From NCBI GenBank assembly GCA_015680685.1, contig MNCI01016273.1, forward strand, positions 433,433 through 497,432: a DNA stretch of 64,000 bases, read 5' to 3'. Positions 26,072 to 37,581 of this stretch are shown in pieces. The stretch's first letter is position 1; each line of letters starts with the position of its first letter. The notes under the pieces were generated by a model. That model was not told the DNA's origin and did not search any database. It was given only the letters and a program-made list of their open reading frames with translations. The position numbers were made by a program, and so were the translations under genes. Origin of the DNA: Gnetum montanum (lineage: Eukaryota; Streptophyta; Gnetopsida; Gnetales; Gnetaceae).

Positions 26072-27590
26072 CTATACAATTTCCTTACCAAAGCCTTTTT
26101 GACAAAACCAATCATCACTTTTATTTATATCATCATGAGTATAATTAATATTTTTCTTACAACCACAATTTTTACACACAAATAAATTATTATCCTCGTG
26201 ATAAAAATTATCAAACCTTACCATGCTTAAGCTTGAGCTTGAATTTTCATGTGTTACTTCCTCTAAATTCTTTGGCTGCTTTTTAGGATTCTCCTCTTCT
26301 TGAACCTTGCTATAATCCTTATTAAAAGAGGTTAGTGGTTGAATCTTAGCTTTTATGTCTAAGATCTCTTCTTTCATTTTATCATGAATAGCATCTAACT
26401 TAGAAATTACTAGTTTCTTTGCCTTCCTAATCAAATGATGTAATAGAAAATTTTCTTCTTTAAATTTAGTATGCTTCTTGACACACTTACCATCTTGTTT
26501 AGCCATATGTGAGGAATTTTCATCCATAAGTGCAATGCATATGAGATGTAAATCTCTAGAAGAATTGCATTTTTCTTCTTCACTTTGCTCACCATCATCT
26601 CAACTTGCATAAAATTTGGGCTTTTTTTGGTTCTTCATCATTGGATCTATTCTTTGGTTGTACCTTGCTATGTCTTGGATCACTAGGACATTCAAAGGTC
26701 ATATGGTTTCTTCCTCCACAAACCCAACATTCTATAGAAGAGAAATCTAAGTTGGAAGCATTTAAAAAGTTTTTACCTCTATCTCTACCTTTGAAAAGAT
26801 TGGGTCTTTTCTAAGATGTTCCCTTGTTTCTTCTTGTAAGCAAACGATGTAGTTTCCTTGAGAGAAGGGAAATCTCATCTTTGCTACCCTCATCATGCTC
26901 ATTTGACTTCTTCTTGGAGATAATCTTTAGAGTAATAGGTATTTCTTGAATCACACCTTCACTTATGAGATTCACTTCATAAGCAATGAGAGCACTTTGA
27001 AGCTCTTCAAATTTCAGTGTTGAGAAATATTTGATTTCCTTCATAGTAGTGACCTTTGCTCTAAACTCTAGTTGTAGAGTTTTGATCATTTTGATGATGA
27101 CATCACTTTTAGGAAGATCCTTTCTTGTTCCTCTAATAGCTACAAAACAATCATTAGCACTAAAGAAATAATCCTTTATTTTATCACCTTCTTTCATTTT
27201 GAGTTTATCATACTCGGTTTGTAAAACTAGTAATTTTATTACTTAACAATAGATGCTCCTTCATAAGTAGCTTCTAAAGTTTGACAAATATCTTTGTCCA
27301 TTTTACATCTTGTTACTATATTAAATTTAGATTTATTCAATGCATAATATAAACAATTTTTTATTTTTGAATCAAACATAAACTTATCCTTTTCCTCTTG
27401 TGTCCATTTGTTTCAAGGCTTGATGATGTCAATGGAGCTATCAACATGCAAAGCGTAGCCTTCAAGGATTGACTTCCACACTTCAAAATCCATGGATTCA
27501 AAGAACCCTTGCATTCATGCTTTCCAATAGGCAAAGTTGAATCTATCAAACATGGATGGCTTTGTGTAAGATGTCCCCTTGATTATTCAC
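26072..27590 (-). pseudogene. gag and coiled-coil region of copia-like element A
   Basis: On the minus strand the frame starts near 27585 with KGTSYTKPSMFDRFNFAYWK and continues FFESMDFEVWKSILEGY, the Ty1/copia gag start (UBN2-like). The frame 27197-26811 follows (MKEGDKIKDYFFSANDC, SDVIIKMIKTLQLEFRAKV). Next is an intact CCHC zinc knuckle near 26736-26690 (CWVCGGRNHMTFEC). Frame 26527-26072 is lysine/glutamate-rich and probably coiled coil, and ends in a cysteine-rich CKNCGCKK. Alignment with element B (60446-61700) is close. Stops and shifts separate the pieces, so it is decayed, though the zinc knuckle survives. Confidence 0.75.
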
Positions 27591-27624
27591 TCTTGAAGTT
27601 GATGATGATAGAGAAGAGTATCAA

Positions 27625-27636
27625 GCTCTGATATCA
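27625..27636 (-). promoter_or_regulatory. Primer-binding site, initiator tRNA-Met type
   Basis: Minus strand TGATATCAGAGC lies two bases beyond the LTR end and differs at one base from the common plant site TGGTATCAGAGC. Confidence 0.8.
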
Positions 27637-27638
27637 CT

Positions 27639-28835
27639 TGTGGATCATTAAACTTAGAAAGGAGGATTTATAAGTTCCCCAAATTAAAACTCTATAACAA
27701 AAAAGCACACACCAAATTTAACATGGTTCCCCAACTTTGGTAGTGCGCACTTAAAGGGTAGATCACTAGCATACCTCTTAACTTTTTTACTCTCAAAATG
27801 TGGTTGAAGGGTTCACACCCTATATAGTCTTCAAGCCCTGCTTTAGAGTGCTATGCTACAACACTAGCTACTTAACCCCACAAGGTTCTGTTAGGCTTAG
27901 AATGTGGTTTCTAGGCTTCCACAACCTTTATAACCTTGAGCTCTACTCTAGAGTGTTGTACCATAGCACCAACAACTCAATCCTACAAGATCCCAACAAG
28001 CTCAAGCAAGATAGCTTCTTGCAAGAAGCACATCAATCCCATAGGGCAACAAGAGAGAACAATTTACAAGGGAGAAATGCCACTCAGTTTGTTGATCCTT
28101 GTATGTTGAAGTATAGTGAACAAATGATGATATAATGAAGAGCAACAAGGATTACAATGATTCACAAAATTATTGTACAATGATTATACATAAGCATGCA
28201 TATGATGTTGTTTTATAGCTATCATGTTTCTAAATCCATCTTGGAACTCGTGCACTGGCTAGGAAATGATCACTAATTATCATGGAAGAAGTATTCTGCA
28301 TGCCTTATCCATCTTTTTGAATTTTCCTTTTATTCTAGAAAGACATATTTGTTTGAATAGATTTCTTTTTTGATGTGAGACATCTTTATTTGATGGGAGA
28401 CATCTTTCTGAATCTAGCCTACATTCTATGAAGATGTCTTTGCCTTCTTAAAGATGTCTTTGCCTATGTTCACTCCAATTCTACCAAGATGTCTACTATG
28501 TCCTAGAGATGTATTTCTCCAACTTTCTTTGTCCTTTGAATTCATCATTCCTTGTCCATAATCTTGATCTTCCACATGCTTTTATGATGACAACTTTGCT
28601 TCTACAATATCTAGTCCTTGAACATGTTCTTCAAAATTCTTACATGTTCATTTGAGACCTTGTGGATGACCTTCTCCTTTGAGCTCTAGACTAGTTCATT
28701 TCTTGTCATCTATGTAGGCTTTAGCTTATCTTGGTTTTTGATGTACGTAGACCTATAAACACAATAACCACAAAATCATGCAAAAAACCTTTAATTGTAT
28801 TTTACTTAATGTCTTGACATACCAAAAGGTCCACA
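27639..28835 (-). repeat. 5' LTR of copia-like element A
   Basis: A 1197 bp LTR, TGTGGACC to GATCCACA on the minus strand. It carries an AGATGTCT array near 28336-28515 and two internal repeats of about 105 bp near 27826-28013. The plus-strand frame 27800-28135 is a chance opening across these repeats. Confidence 0.85.
28336..28515. repeat. AGATGTCT array in copia-like LTR (right, element A)
   Basis: Seven close matches (for example 28378, 28398, 28433, 28448, 28490) lie 320-500 bp from the LTR 5' end. Confidence 0.75.
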
Positions 28836-28840
28836 TGATC

Positions 28841-29340
28841 AACATGAAAACTTATAGGCTACTCTACCTTGAGTTACTATATGAAAAGTTACCCAAACTT
28901 CCAATTCAAAATAAACTCCATACACTCATAACCATATGTGAGCTTGACTTAGATATTAACTTGGTATAAAAAGAAAGGCTCATGACACTCAACATGCTAG
29001 ATGAACATTGCAAAGTAGCCCTTATAATAAATTAAGTGTACAAGACATACAACAAGAAATTCCACGACACCTAGATATGTAAAGTTGAATTTAAACTAGG
29101 AGACAATGTTCACTACTAGAATTCCATGCATGTGCCACAACAAACTAAGTTCTAAATATTATCAAAAGGGCCATATATTATACACTCAAATTTTTCTTCT
29201 AGACCTATGATAATTTACCACCCAACAAGCTTCCAAAAGTATATGCTAGTTAAAATCCAACAAGTAAAATTCTTCATAGACTTCCAAGTAAACAACCATA
29301 ATAATAACATCTCGGATCAAGAACAAATTCATTCTTTTTT
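28841..29340 (+). pseudogene. Integrase C-terminal part, plus-strand Athila-like element
   Basis: It continues the integrase broken at 20141. Readable words include YEKLPKLPIQNK, CELDLDINLV, KERLMTLNMLDEHCKVALI, KKFHDT and FKLGDNV. These fit the C-terminal half of Ty3 integrases (L-E-R-L-x-A-L, then KKF and FxxGDxV). It ends with DFQVNNHN, the typical 'FKVNGH' finish of plant Ty3 pol. Stops and a frame change show decay. Confidence 0.7.
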
Positions 29341-30906
29341 CAAAATCTCCTTCTTCCAACTTAGTCATGGGAAAGATATTCATCTATCATAATACCTTAA
29401 AAAAGATGAAATGGTTTTTTCTTATTCTTGTTTTACCTCATTCTTTATATGTTTTCAATTTTCTTTTTATTTTAAGATTTATTCTATATAATTTTTTCTT
29501 TTTTTTTTTACCTTTTGCTTTCTACTTTGACTATAACTATTACTTTTATTTAATTTTAATTACAATCTCTAATTTTATTTTGTTGCTACTATGAGCCTTG
29601 GTAATTATTAATTGTAGCTATCAAGATTAAAGTCCCTAGTATAGGCCAATTTTATCCTTAGATTATGCTCTCTACTAATGAGTCATCAGTTTTCTAGTGG
29701 TACCAAGTAGTGAGCTCACAATATTTGTCCATTCAATTTATCTTAAAGGGAGATCTATATCATGGCAACATGATTGTTCTTTCACATGAAAACTAAAAGT
29801 AACATCTAATCTTGTTGTCCAAAGAACTGGGAAATGATTAACTGAAAATGGAAAAGGGTATGGCCTTAAGGGGATTTGTCACATTCTCTTTTTAACTTCT
29901 CTCCTAAGTTCTATGACTCATCATGGGTATATCATCACTTCTACCATCAACCATAAAAGTTGTAAGGTGTGATTCTTGAAAAAATAATAGAAATAAAAAA
30001 CAATCCTCTCTAAAGATCCATTAGGATACAAGCATTAGTTATGGGGCTAGAAAGACATGTTACCCATGCCTCAAGGCGTCCCTCTAACTAAGGTTTAAAT
30101 TTCTTCCTACATAATCTCTAACTACTTCCTCCTTCTCTTCTCTTCTTTCAATGGAGTGATGATCATCCCATGTGACTATTGTCAACTCATGATGGTAGAA
30201 GAGAAGGAATACATCAATGCGAGATCACTATTATTGGTATGAACTTGGTCTAGAATTAAAATAGACTAGTACCAGGTAATTTTAATTATACATTTCACCA
30301 AGAATCTTTTCTAATTATGATATGGGATTTTTCTCTCCTATTTTCTCTCTCCACCATTCTAGCATTCCATTTGTTCATCTCACTATTCGATTCCATGATC
30401 AGTTGTTGGTCTTGTTTTTTTAGATTACATAATTCTAAGATAATCCATTTTTTGGGTATGGTATCTAACTTGAACCACCATTCATCATCCAAGATGCCCA
30501 CAAAATCCTTGTGATGAGGTTATGCAAAGGCATCTTTAGGTATAAGCTTACTTTGGAAAGGACCCACTTGCATAACTTTGGATTACCTTTAGTATAAACT
30601 CCATACCACTAGACGTCTATTTGGTTCCAATAACCTTGATAATCTATATCATCCAATTTGTTGCTAACCTTGCAAAAGAAACATTCATATTTTCTCATTC
30701 TTAATTTACTTTGAGTTCTTACTTAGAATCTTAAAAGATGTTATTTTCTTAGTTTTCCAACTTTCTCATTTTCATTTGGCTTTTATTTTGACACCAAACT
30801 TGTTGAAAATTCCTCAAGATCTTAAGTTGAAAAATGACTATGAATAGCTACATTGACACAACATAAAAATGTTATTAATACATATGATACTTGACTTATT
30901 TTCACC
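29341..30906. other. Spacer after Athila-like integrase, nothing recognised
   Basis: AT-rich sequence with a T-rich stretch at 29420-29580. The open frames on the two strands at 30295-30514 overlap each other, and I recognise neither. By position it is the spacer between pol and the extra 3' ORF of the plus-strand Athila-like element. Confidence 0.4.
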
Positions 30907-30911
30907 ATTTT

Positions 30912-31410
30912 TGTAATGTCTGATCCCATGTTAAGGATGGAATTTTACTATTAATCATGTAATTAACCTTCAAAATAAGGGACACCTCATTATGAGGAGT
31001 TGCAACTACTCACGGTACCCCTCAAGCATGGGTTTAACCTATGACATTTAAGACCAAGCTTAGGGGTTGTATTAGCATGGAATTGCAGAGGCAATATTGG
31101 CAAGTAACAAGAGCCAAATGAAGTGGGACAACAAAGAACTGATCACCACATTGGCTAGATAGCTTAACCATTGTGGTAGTGATAAATTGCCTCTAAGGTC
31201 ATTAGTGTCACAAGAAGATAACCCAAAGTGCATTACATTGTATCAACCAAACATCAATAAATTTTTTCTACTATTTTTCTTTTCTACTTAATTTCGTGCT
31301 CATCATTATTTTCAAAGTTATACAAGTGATCAAGTTATATTCCACACAATACAATGGCTTCATGCAATGAACAATCATATTTCATCAACATTTGAGAATT
31401 GGATATTACA
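30912..31410 (+). repeat. 5' LTR of chromovirus-like element
   Basis: Starts TGTAATGTCTGATCCC and aligns with the LTR at 56748 along its whole length, sharing for example TTAATCATGTAATTAACCTT, ACCAACATCAATAAA-like text and ATCATTATTTTCAAAG. Confidence 0.85.
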
Positions 31411-31428
31411 TGTGATATGAGAGCAAAC
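31411..31428 (+). promoter_or_regulatory. Primer-binding site of chromovirus-like element
   Basis: TGTGATATGAGAGCAAAC directly follows the LTR and resembles the tRNA-Met site TGGTATCAGAGC with three changes. Confidence 0.6.
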
Positions 31429-32172
31429 CATGAATCAAGAACCAAATGAAACACCCTAAATTTTCAAGGCATTCTTGCTTCACCAGGGTCCTAGAACTGA
31501 GGCAAACATTTCCACAAGTGTAGCCTCATGACTGTTTGGCGGGAAATAAATGCTTTGAGTTCAGACTGTCTGGTTTGGACAATTTAATTGGCTGATAGTT
31601 CATTCAGAAAGCATGCTAAGGGTTGTCGATGGTGCTCAGGATCAACAAAATAGTTCGACAAGTTTTCTAGTCAAGACGTTTGCTACGTTATGCTACACTA
31701 TGTAGCGTAGAAGGCCTCAAAAGACAGTTGCTCAAGCAACCAAACTATTGCAAGATGAAGTGCTATCCTATGCTACGCTACATAGCATAGCACAGCGTAT
31801 CAAAGGAAAAATAGAATCCCAGCTTACCTTGTGATTCCAATTGCACTCGGTAAGCACTCCGGCCTTCAAAACCATTTGTCTTGTTCAACTTCAAGTCCTT
31901 CAACAAAGCTCCTCTTACTAGAAAAGTAGAGAATTAAGAAAAAAGCAGGCTATGTTGGCTGCTACGCTATGCTATGCTGCATAGCGTAGCATAGCGTAGC
32001 AATGATGCAAGAATGACAAAAGGCATCTCAAAATGTAGGATCAACAAGTTCAAAAGCTTCACATCGCAAAGAGCAAAGGTTGTAGATTGTTAGCATGATC
32101 TTCAAACAAATGTTTACAACTTAAATGCAAATTGTAGTTAAAGCTAATTTCTATGCTATGCTATGCTATGTA

Positions 32173-32376
32173 GTGTAGCATAGCATAGCAAACATGCAGA
32201 ACCAGCTAAAACACTTCAAAGGCTTCCAGCACATGTAATAGCATAGCATAGTATAGCAAACATGCAAAACCAGCCAAAACACTTCAAAGGCTTCCAGCAC
32301 ATGTAATAGCATAGCATAGCGTAGCAAACATGCATAACTAGCCAAAACACTTCAAAGGCTTCCAGCACATGTAATT
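32173..32376 (+). repeat. 68 bp tandem repeat, three copies, in 5' LTR only
   Basis: GGCTTCCAGCACATGTAA begins at 32221, 32289 and 32357, a 68 bp period. Each unit joins a CATAGCATAG palindrome half to CACTTCAAAGGCTTCC. The 3' LTR has a single copy near 48885-48935. Confidence 0.9.
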
Positions 32377-32686
32377 AACTCCAACACAAATTTCTTCTTC
32401 GAACTAGTGGCTATGCTACATAGCGTAGCACAGTGTAGTAAGTAGCTACGCTATGCCAACATGCTACTCTCCACAATGTAGCAGGCAGCTGTGCTACATT
32501 AGTATGCTTCACTTCTTGTCTGTATCGTTGGCACTCCTGATCCCAACATCTCTAGTTCCAACAGTGTAATTGCAACGTGATAGTTTCACAACTGGCTTTG
32601 CATGTTCATGTAGTACAGACACGTCAACATCTTGTGGGTCCAGGACACATGTCATCTAGGCCTCACTTCTCATGTCCTCTTGGCTC

Positions 32687-32694
32687 TATAAATA
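32687..32694 (+). promoter_or_regulatory. TATA box of Tat 5' LTR
   Basis: TATAAATA in CTCTATAAATACCC, conserved at 49262-49269 in the 3' LTR. Transcription would start about 30 bp downstream and define U3/R. Confidence 0.75.
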
Positions 32695-32718
32695 CCCTAA
32701 TGAGCAACACTCGAAGGG

Positions 32719-32885
32719 TTGGAAAATTGGCAATTCTAGTGTTTGGCAAAAATTTTAGCTTTTGGCAATTTTGTTGGCAAACTTTAGCAATTTTTGGTTA
32801 GCAAATTTGTGCAAAGGGTGGGCAAAAAAAAATCTCCAGTTGGAAAATATAGTTAGCAATTGTTAACAAAATCAACAAGTTGGCT
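32719..32885 (+). repeat. TTGGCAA-rich leader of Tat transcript
   Basis: Just after the predicted transcription start the words TTGGCAA, TTAGCAA and GGGCAAA recur about a dozen times in 165 bp. The 3' LTR keeps the same arrangement at 49293-49450. Confidence 0.7.
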
Positions 32886-33219
32886 TTGTAGCATTTCACA
32901 TTATTGTCTCTTAAGTCCGTGTTCAAGTGCACAGTTGGCTTACTTTGAACATCCTAGTTACTTTTGGGATCTCTGTGCTTCCCAGTGTTACACAATCGGT
33001 TGTATCCATCTTGACAAAGTAAAGCCGTAATCTTCAAGCAGTGCATTTCTTAACTCTAGTTCACTTTATTTTCTTGCTTATCATTGCATTCTATATCATT
33101 TTCGCTTCCTCGCATTTAATAATTGTTATTTTATGCTATAAGCATTGTTTCCATATTAAACGTTTACATAAAGTTTAGTGACACTGACTAAGTTCCTATC
33201 TAATCAACCAGACCATTCA

Positions 33220-33740
33220 GGGCACCCCGTTTCCGTTTTATCCAACACGGCCCTCATGCGGATCTAGGGTTAGGACTGTCCGATCGACAACCTCTCAGTG
33301 TTTCCAGCCACCGATGTGTTTCGGTTGCTACAGTTTTCTAGCACTAGAAGGAGGGCCTTTTAGTGCCCTTTCTATGTTATACGGTAGTCCTGTAAGCATT
33401 TTGCACCTCGACACACACTAGCATGAACATGATACCCTTTTGCGGTTGTTTACACATCATGTGGTGTAGATCAGTCACTTCGATGGTTCCTTTGAAATCC
33501 TGTAGGACATAAAGCCTCCAATCACCATTTGACCCCCTTGATTCACAGTAGTTTTGCATGCATTCTATACCCCGTCACGCACTAGCATAAACATGACACC
33601 CTTTTGCAGTTGTTTACACATCATGTGGTGTAGATCAGTCGCTTCAACAATTCCTTTAGAATCCTGCAAAATAGAAAGCCTTTGATCGCCTTCTGATCTC
33701 CTTATTTTCCTCGTTTGCAAATCCTTTTAGATTTACGATA
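33220..33740 (+). other. Tat leader with candidate primer site and 164 bp direct repeat
   Basis: GGGCACCCCGTTTCCG at 33220-33235 may be a decayed tRNA-Asp-type primer site. From about 33396 two copies of a unit near 164 bp follow (shared CCCTTTTGC-GTTGTTTACAC and ATCATGTGGTGTAGATCAGT, first at about 33412, again at about 33576). No coding signal is evident. Confidence 0.55.
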
Positions 33741-36099
33741 ATGATTTCCCCAAGCACCTTTGCTACCACCTCTAACATTGAGGTTCCCCTCATGGTTCAA
33801 TGCATTGCAAGTGCTGAATAATTTCCCAACCCAATGCTAGGGCCACATCGATCCCTCAAGATCCAAAATTGGGTACCTGAGGGCTTGACCCAACAACACG
33901 AGCGATATAACTTTCTCTACACTAAGGTGTAGGCAAAACTGCCCTTACATGTGCAAGAACTCGAACACAAATGTAGCTTTGAGTTCGCTTACTGCAATGG
34001 GAAGGAATTTATTCCCACTCCTGGTGTTTCCATCCCTTTGACACAAATGCATCAATGGTCTATAGTTTAGCTAATCCAGGTGACTAGGTCTAGGGAGTTG
34101 CAGGACACAACATATCACCATGACAAGGCTCTCCAGGATAGGCAGGAAGAATTGGATTTCCAATCTGATGGGGGGGTGTCAAACCAACCCTACCACCATC
34201 CCTCCTACCTCGTCCTTCTGGACAGACCCATTGTCTATCACCGCTCCCTTTAGGATCACGTCTGCACCATCGCAACCCATAATTCCACCGGCAACGGGTA
34301 GCCATGCCATGCCCTCGGCGTATCAATCCGCCTACTCCCCTATTTCATTCTCAGCTACTACTCCTCTGCCAATTGTTCCCCAATCCAATCCTATATCACA
34401 TCATGTACCAATCATGGCTACCTTGCCCCACGTTCAAACCATACCTATCTCATAGTTGCATGCAGTCTCTAGGTCCATTCCTATGTTTACACCTGCCCCA
34501 CCATTAGCAGTGGGCCCAGGCCCATCCACATGGTGGACCCCATTCACTTCTCCTCCTATTTTGTAACCATCATAGATGTCCTGCTACGCTAGCCAACAAA
34601 CCTACCAAGTCCCACAAATGGTACAACCTAGCATAGGACTCTAGTCTATCCCACCAACTGTGCAAACGACCTACCCCATAGCACAACCCTCGACTGTTGC
34701 TCCAATAGCACCACCTACCAAGTGGTGGATAATGCAAGCAGCATCGTTCACAAGGGCCATGCCAATAGCATAGCCTATGGGTCATGTCACTGCCCCTACC
34801 ACGCCACAAATGGGAGTTGCCCCAGCAATTCCCCAATCATCCACATCATCTTCGAGTTTGGATCAAACATTTTAGCTTATCCAGACCCTTATAAAGGAAA
34901 TAAAATGCCTTAAGGCTGTTAGTTTTGATACGGTACAAGTCATGAACTTCTACCAGGATGATCCCATCAGCCCAACAGTCCCCACACTAACTTTACCCCC
35001 TAGGATGCCACTCCTCCATTTCACAAAATACAACGGGGAGGGTGATCCCAATGCACATCTTGCTACATTCAGGTCTGAGTCCCTTCTTCTGCAACAATGG
35101 CTGCATACAATCATTCATGTCTTTGCCATGTCTTTGACCGAAAAAGCCCTCGACTGGTACCGCACCCTTCCACACTCCTCCATATCAACCCTAGAGGAGC
35201 TCCTAACCGAGTTCATGATGTGTTTCAAGTATAACTTGAGACCAGAAGTCACGCTAGATTAGTTGATGAGCATGAAACAAGACCCACTAGAACCAATCTA
35301 GAAATTTATACAATGCTGAAGCGCTACCCTTAATGAGATCCATGAATCCATCATGCAGGCCAATTTGCTAGCCATCTTTAAGGGTGCGATGAACGACTTT
35401 ATCAAGTCCAAGCTATACTATCTCGCTCCATGCACTCTTAGTCAGGCTTTTGCCCAGACTAAGAGCATGCTAGACATGACTGAGGCAAGCAAAGACCTGG
35501 CCTACATTACATATAAGAACACATTCACAAATAAGGACAAAGACATGGGTAAGGCTGCAACAACCATAGTGGCCACTGTGGTGAACAAGGCCAAACACAA
35601 CAACAGTAATAAGAATAACAAGAAATCAGCCACACCTGCAACTAACCCCATGCCCAAACAGGGCAACGCACCTCAACCTTCCACATCCTCACCTGAAGCA
35701 TTTGCATCACCTAAACCAAACTTTGAGTGTAAATATTACTCAAAGTATACCCTGTTGCTTGTCAAGCCTTCAGATCTTCTGAAACAATTACTGGTGGCGA
35801 GGTACATCCAACACAAGTGGATGTCAGAGGAGGAAGCCAAGAAACATCAGCAGTACTGTGAAATCCTTAGGAACCCCTGTTTGGCTTTGCCCAATGAGCC
35901 CCTAGTTCCTAAGGGTTTTAGGCTGGAGCGGTTCTATGACTACCATCAACAGTGTGGTCATGACACGAATTACTACATGGCATTAAAAGATAACAACCAA
36001 AGGATGATTGATTAGGGGAAACTAGTACTAGAAGACATCCAAAGGATGATTGATCAGGGTAAACTAGTACTGAACAAAAAGGTGGCCAAGACCTTTTAA
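33741..36099 (+). pseudogene. gag of Tat-lineage element
   Basis: A start at 33741 (MISPSTFATTSNIEVPLMVQ) opens a frame with a helical stretch near 34090-34160 (RELQDTTYHHDKALQDRQEE). After a shift near 34170 the frame is proline-rich to about 34900. The gag core follows: MPLLHFTKYNGEGDPNAHL, LTEKALDWYRTLP, FAQTKSMLDMTEASKDL. The C-terminal zinc-like motif FYDYHQQCGHDTNYYMALK has lost two expected cysteines. Stops include TAG at Gln positions. The product would form the viral-like particle; this copy cannot be translated whole. Confidence 0.8.
35999..36082 (+). repeat. 42 bp in-frame duplication at gag C-terminus
   Basis: AGGATGATTGAT begins at 36001 and again at 36043, giving two copies of a 14-codon unit (QRMID-GKLVL). 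The duplication keeps the reading frame, so it may have arisen while gag was functional. Confidence 0.8.
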
Positions 36100-36379
36100 G
36101 CATTCTCACTCAGGTCAAGCAAGCTCTGAAATAGAAAAATACTATGTTGAGCCTATATGACCTGATCATGATGTTTACTGCACACCATGAGGCTTTGGTA
36201 TGCATGTTAATGGTAGTTTTTGTTGATGAGAACATGCTGGCAGAAGAGAAAGTGATCCACTCGGTTATGCTTCCTTCTACGCCTGTAGAACCCCAACCAT
36301 CCCAATTGACTTTCTACAATGATTCCATTAGGGAAGACCCTGAAAAGGATTAGGTGACTATAGCACCCCTGTTCATCAC

Positions 36380-36952
36380 AATTCAGGTCATCCAACATAA
36401 GATCTGAAGGGTACACATCAATGATGGGGCTGCTACAAATGTCATCCCTTTCCCTATTGTGAATAAGCTGGGTTTGGTTGACTAGATCAGGCCCACAACA
36501 ACATCATGCTTAAAGTCGTTCAATGGGGCATGGGTCGTGGTGAAAGGCACAGTCCACATTGACTTCGTGGCAGGGGACTAGTTCCCCACAAATGCAACAT
36601 TCATCGTGGTCAAAGAGATGCCCGGGTTTAACCTGATCTTGGGGAGGTCATGGTTAGCACAACTTAGGGCTGTCTCTTCACCCATTCATCAGGAGATCCA
36701 TCCACCTTATGCAGGCACAAAGGTGGTTATCCATGGTGATGAGGTAGCAACACAAGCTATCAACAACATAGATATGGAACAGGGCTCAGAGGTCATAACC
36801 TCTAAGAATAAAGCGCCTATCTCTATAGATACTAACCGTTCAGCAAGAGAGCTAGCTCAACATGCCGGTTCAAAAAATAAAAACATGATGGCTAAGTTAC
36901 CCTTCCAAGTAGAGGAAAATAATGTAGAAAAAGGCCGTAGCAAAGCATCTTA
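36380..36952 (+). pseudogene. Aspartic protease of Tat-lineage element
   Basis: The active-site region reads VHINDGAATNVIPF near 36409-36450, followed by FNGAWVVVKGTVHIDFVAGD, KEMPGFNLILGRSWL and AVSSPIHQEIHPPY. This is the retroviral-type aspartic protease fold: catalytic D-G-A, then the LGRSWL flap-to-end signature. One TAG interrupts it. A glutamine- and asparagine-containing tail follows until TAG at 36951. The protease would cut the Gag-Pol polyprotein. Confidence 0.75.
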
Positions 36953-37149
36953 GCCTTATACCTCACCCAATCCATGATGGGTTAGGAAGCAGTTACGCAT
37001 AACATAGCAGCCCTATTGCTTCCTGCCCTGTCAACACCCATTGTACAGTTACCACTTATTCACCTCGCATCTATCCATCTACGCTAGGTACACAAATTTA
37101 CTTCCTTTAAACAATTAACATATCTTCTATTTACGTTAAACTTCTCCAC

Positions 37150-37425
37150 AGCCCGCTAAGGCCTAAAACTGGCAAGATTTCCTCTGTTTACATCATGTCT
37201 GACAGCCCGAACTCGCCTAAAACTAGCAACGACCTAAAATGACCTAAAACTAGCAATGAACCAAAATGGCCTAAAACTAGCAACAGCCCGAAATGGCCTA
37301 AAACTAGCAGTCGCTTGAAATGGCCTAAAACTAGCAGGGGCCTGTAATGGCCTAAAAGTAGCAATGGCTTGAAATGGCCTAAAACTAGCAGGGGCCTGTA
37401 ATGGCCTAAAACTAAAACATTAAAA
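37150..37425 (+). repeat. Minisatellite 1, CCTAAAACTAGCA unit, about nine copies
   Basis: Units of about 28-30 bp, core GGCCTAAAACTAGCA, lie at the left edge of the antisense block. The frame open across them on the minus strand is simple repeat translation, not a gene. Confidence 0.9.
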
Positions 37426-37581
37426 ATGAAAACATAAAACCGATCACATAGATCACACATAAGCTAACATAAAACCAATTTATTTTCCAAAATTCTCTTT
37501 TTCATTCAAATCTTTTTTCCATCAAATAATGTTTGCAACAATTTTGCAAAAGAAAATATAAAAAATCAAAAACCCATGCTA

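Larger units (their letters stand above)
20142..28835 (-). mobile_element. Copia-like element A, minus strand, gag present, no RT seen
   Basis: LTRs lie at 20142-21383 and 27639-28835, both in reverse orientation. The primer site next to the right-hand LTR (27625-27636) is of the tRNA-Met type. A purine tract next to the left LTR (TAATCTCCCCA in plus view, 21384-21394) is the expected polypurine tract. Flanking TGCTC (20137-20141) and TGATC (28836-28840) differ at one position and fit a 5 bp target duplication in the host integrase gene. Gag with zinc knuckle occupies about 27590-26540. Between 26070 and 21384, about 4.7 kb, I find no protease, integrase or RT. Part of that space is a GC-richer island. 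Element A therefore looks non-autonomous. Confidence 0.75.
31447..33219 (+). repeat. 5' LTR of Tat-lineage element
   Basis: Starts TGAAACACCCTAAATTTTC. Identity with the 3' LTR can be followed to about 33009 (TTGTATCCAT). Beyond that the 3' copy is lost. I place the end at 33219 because GGGCACCCCGTTTCCG, a possible decayed primer site, follows it; the end is tentative. Eight clusters of the GCTACGCTATG palindrome lie in U3 upstream of the TATA box. Confidence 0.75.

Noticed and set aside
27800-28135. 111-codon plus-strand open frame
   Set aside because: It lies wholly in the reverse-oriented LTR of element A and across its internal repeats, with no domain and no support from the other LTRs.
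31679-32460. CRISPR-like array from the repeated TAGCGTAGC words
   Set aside because: Spacing is irregular, the words are palindromic variants, and the setting is a plant LTR.
37188-37460. 90-codon minus-strand frame of repeated leucine/glycine words
   Set aside because: It is the translation of minisatellite 1, with period equal to the repeat unit.
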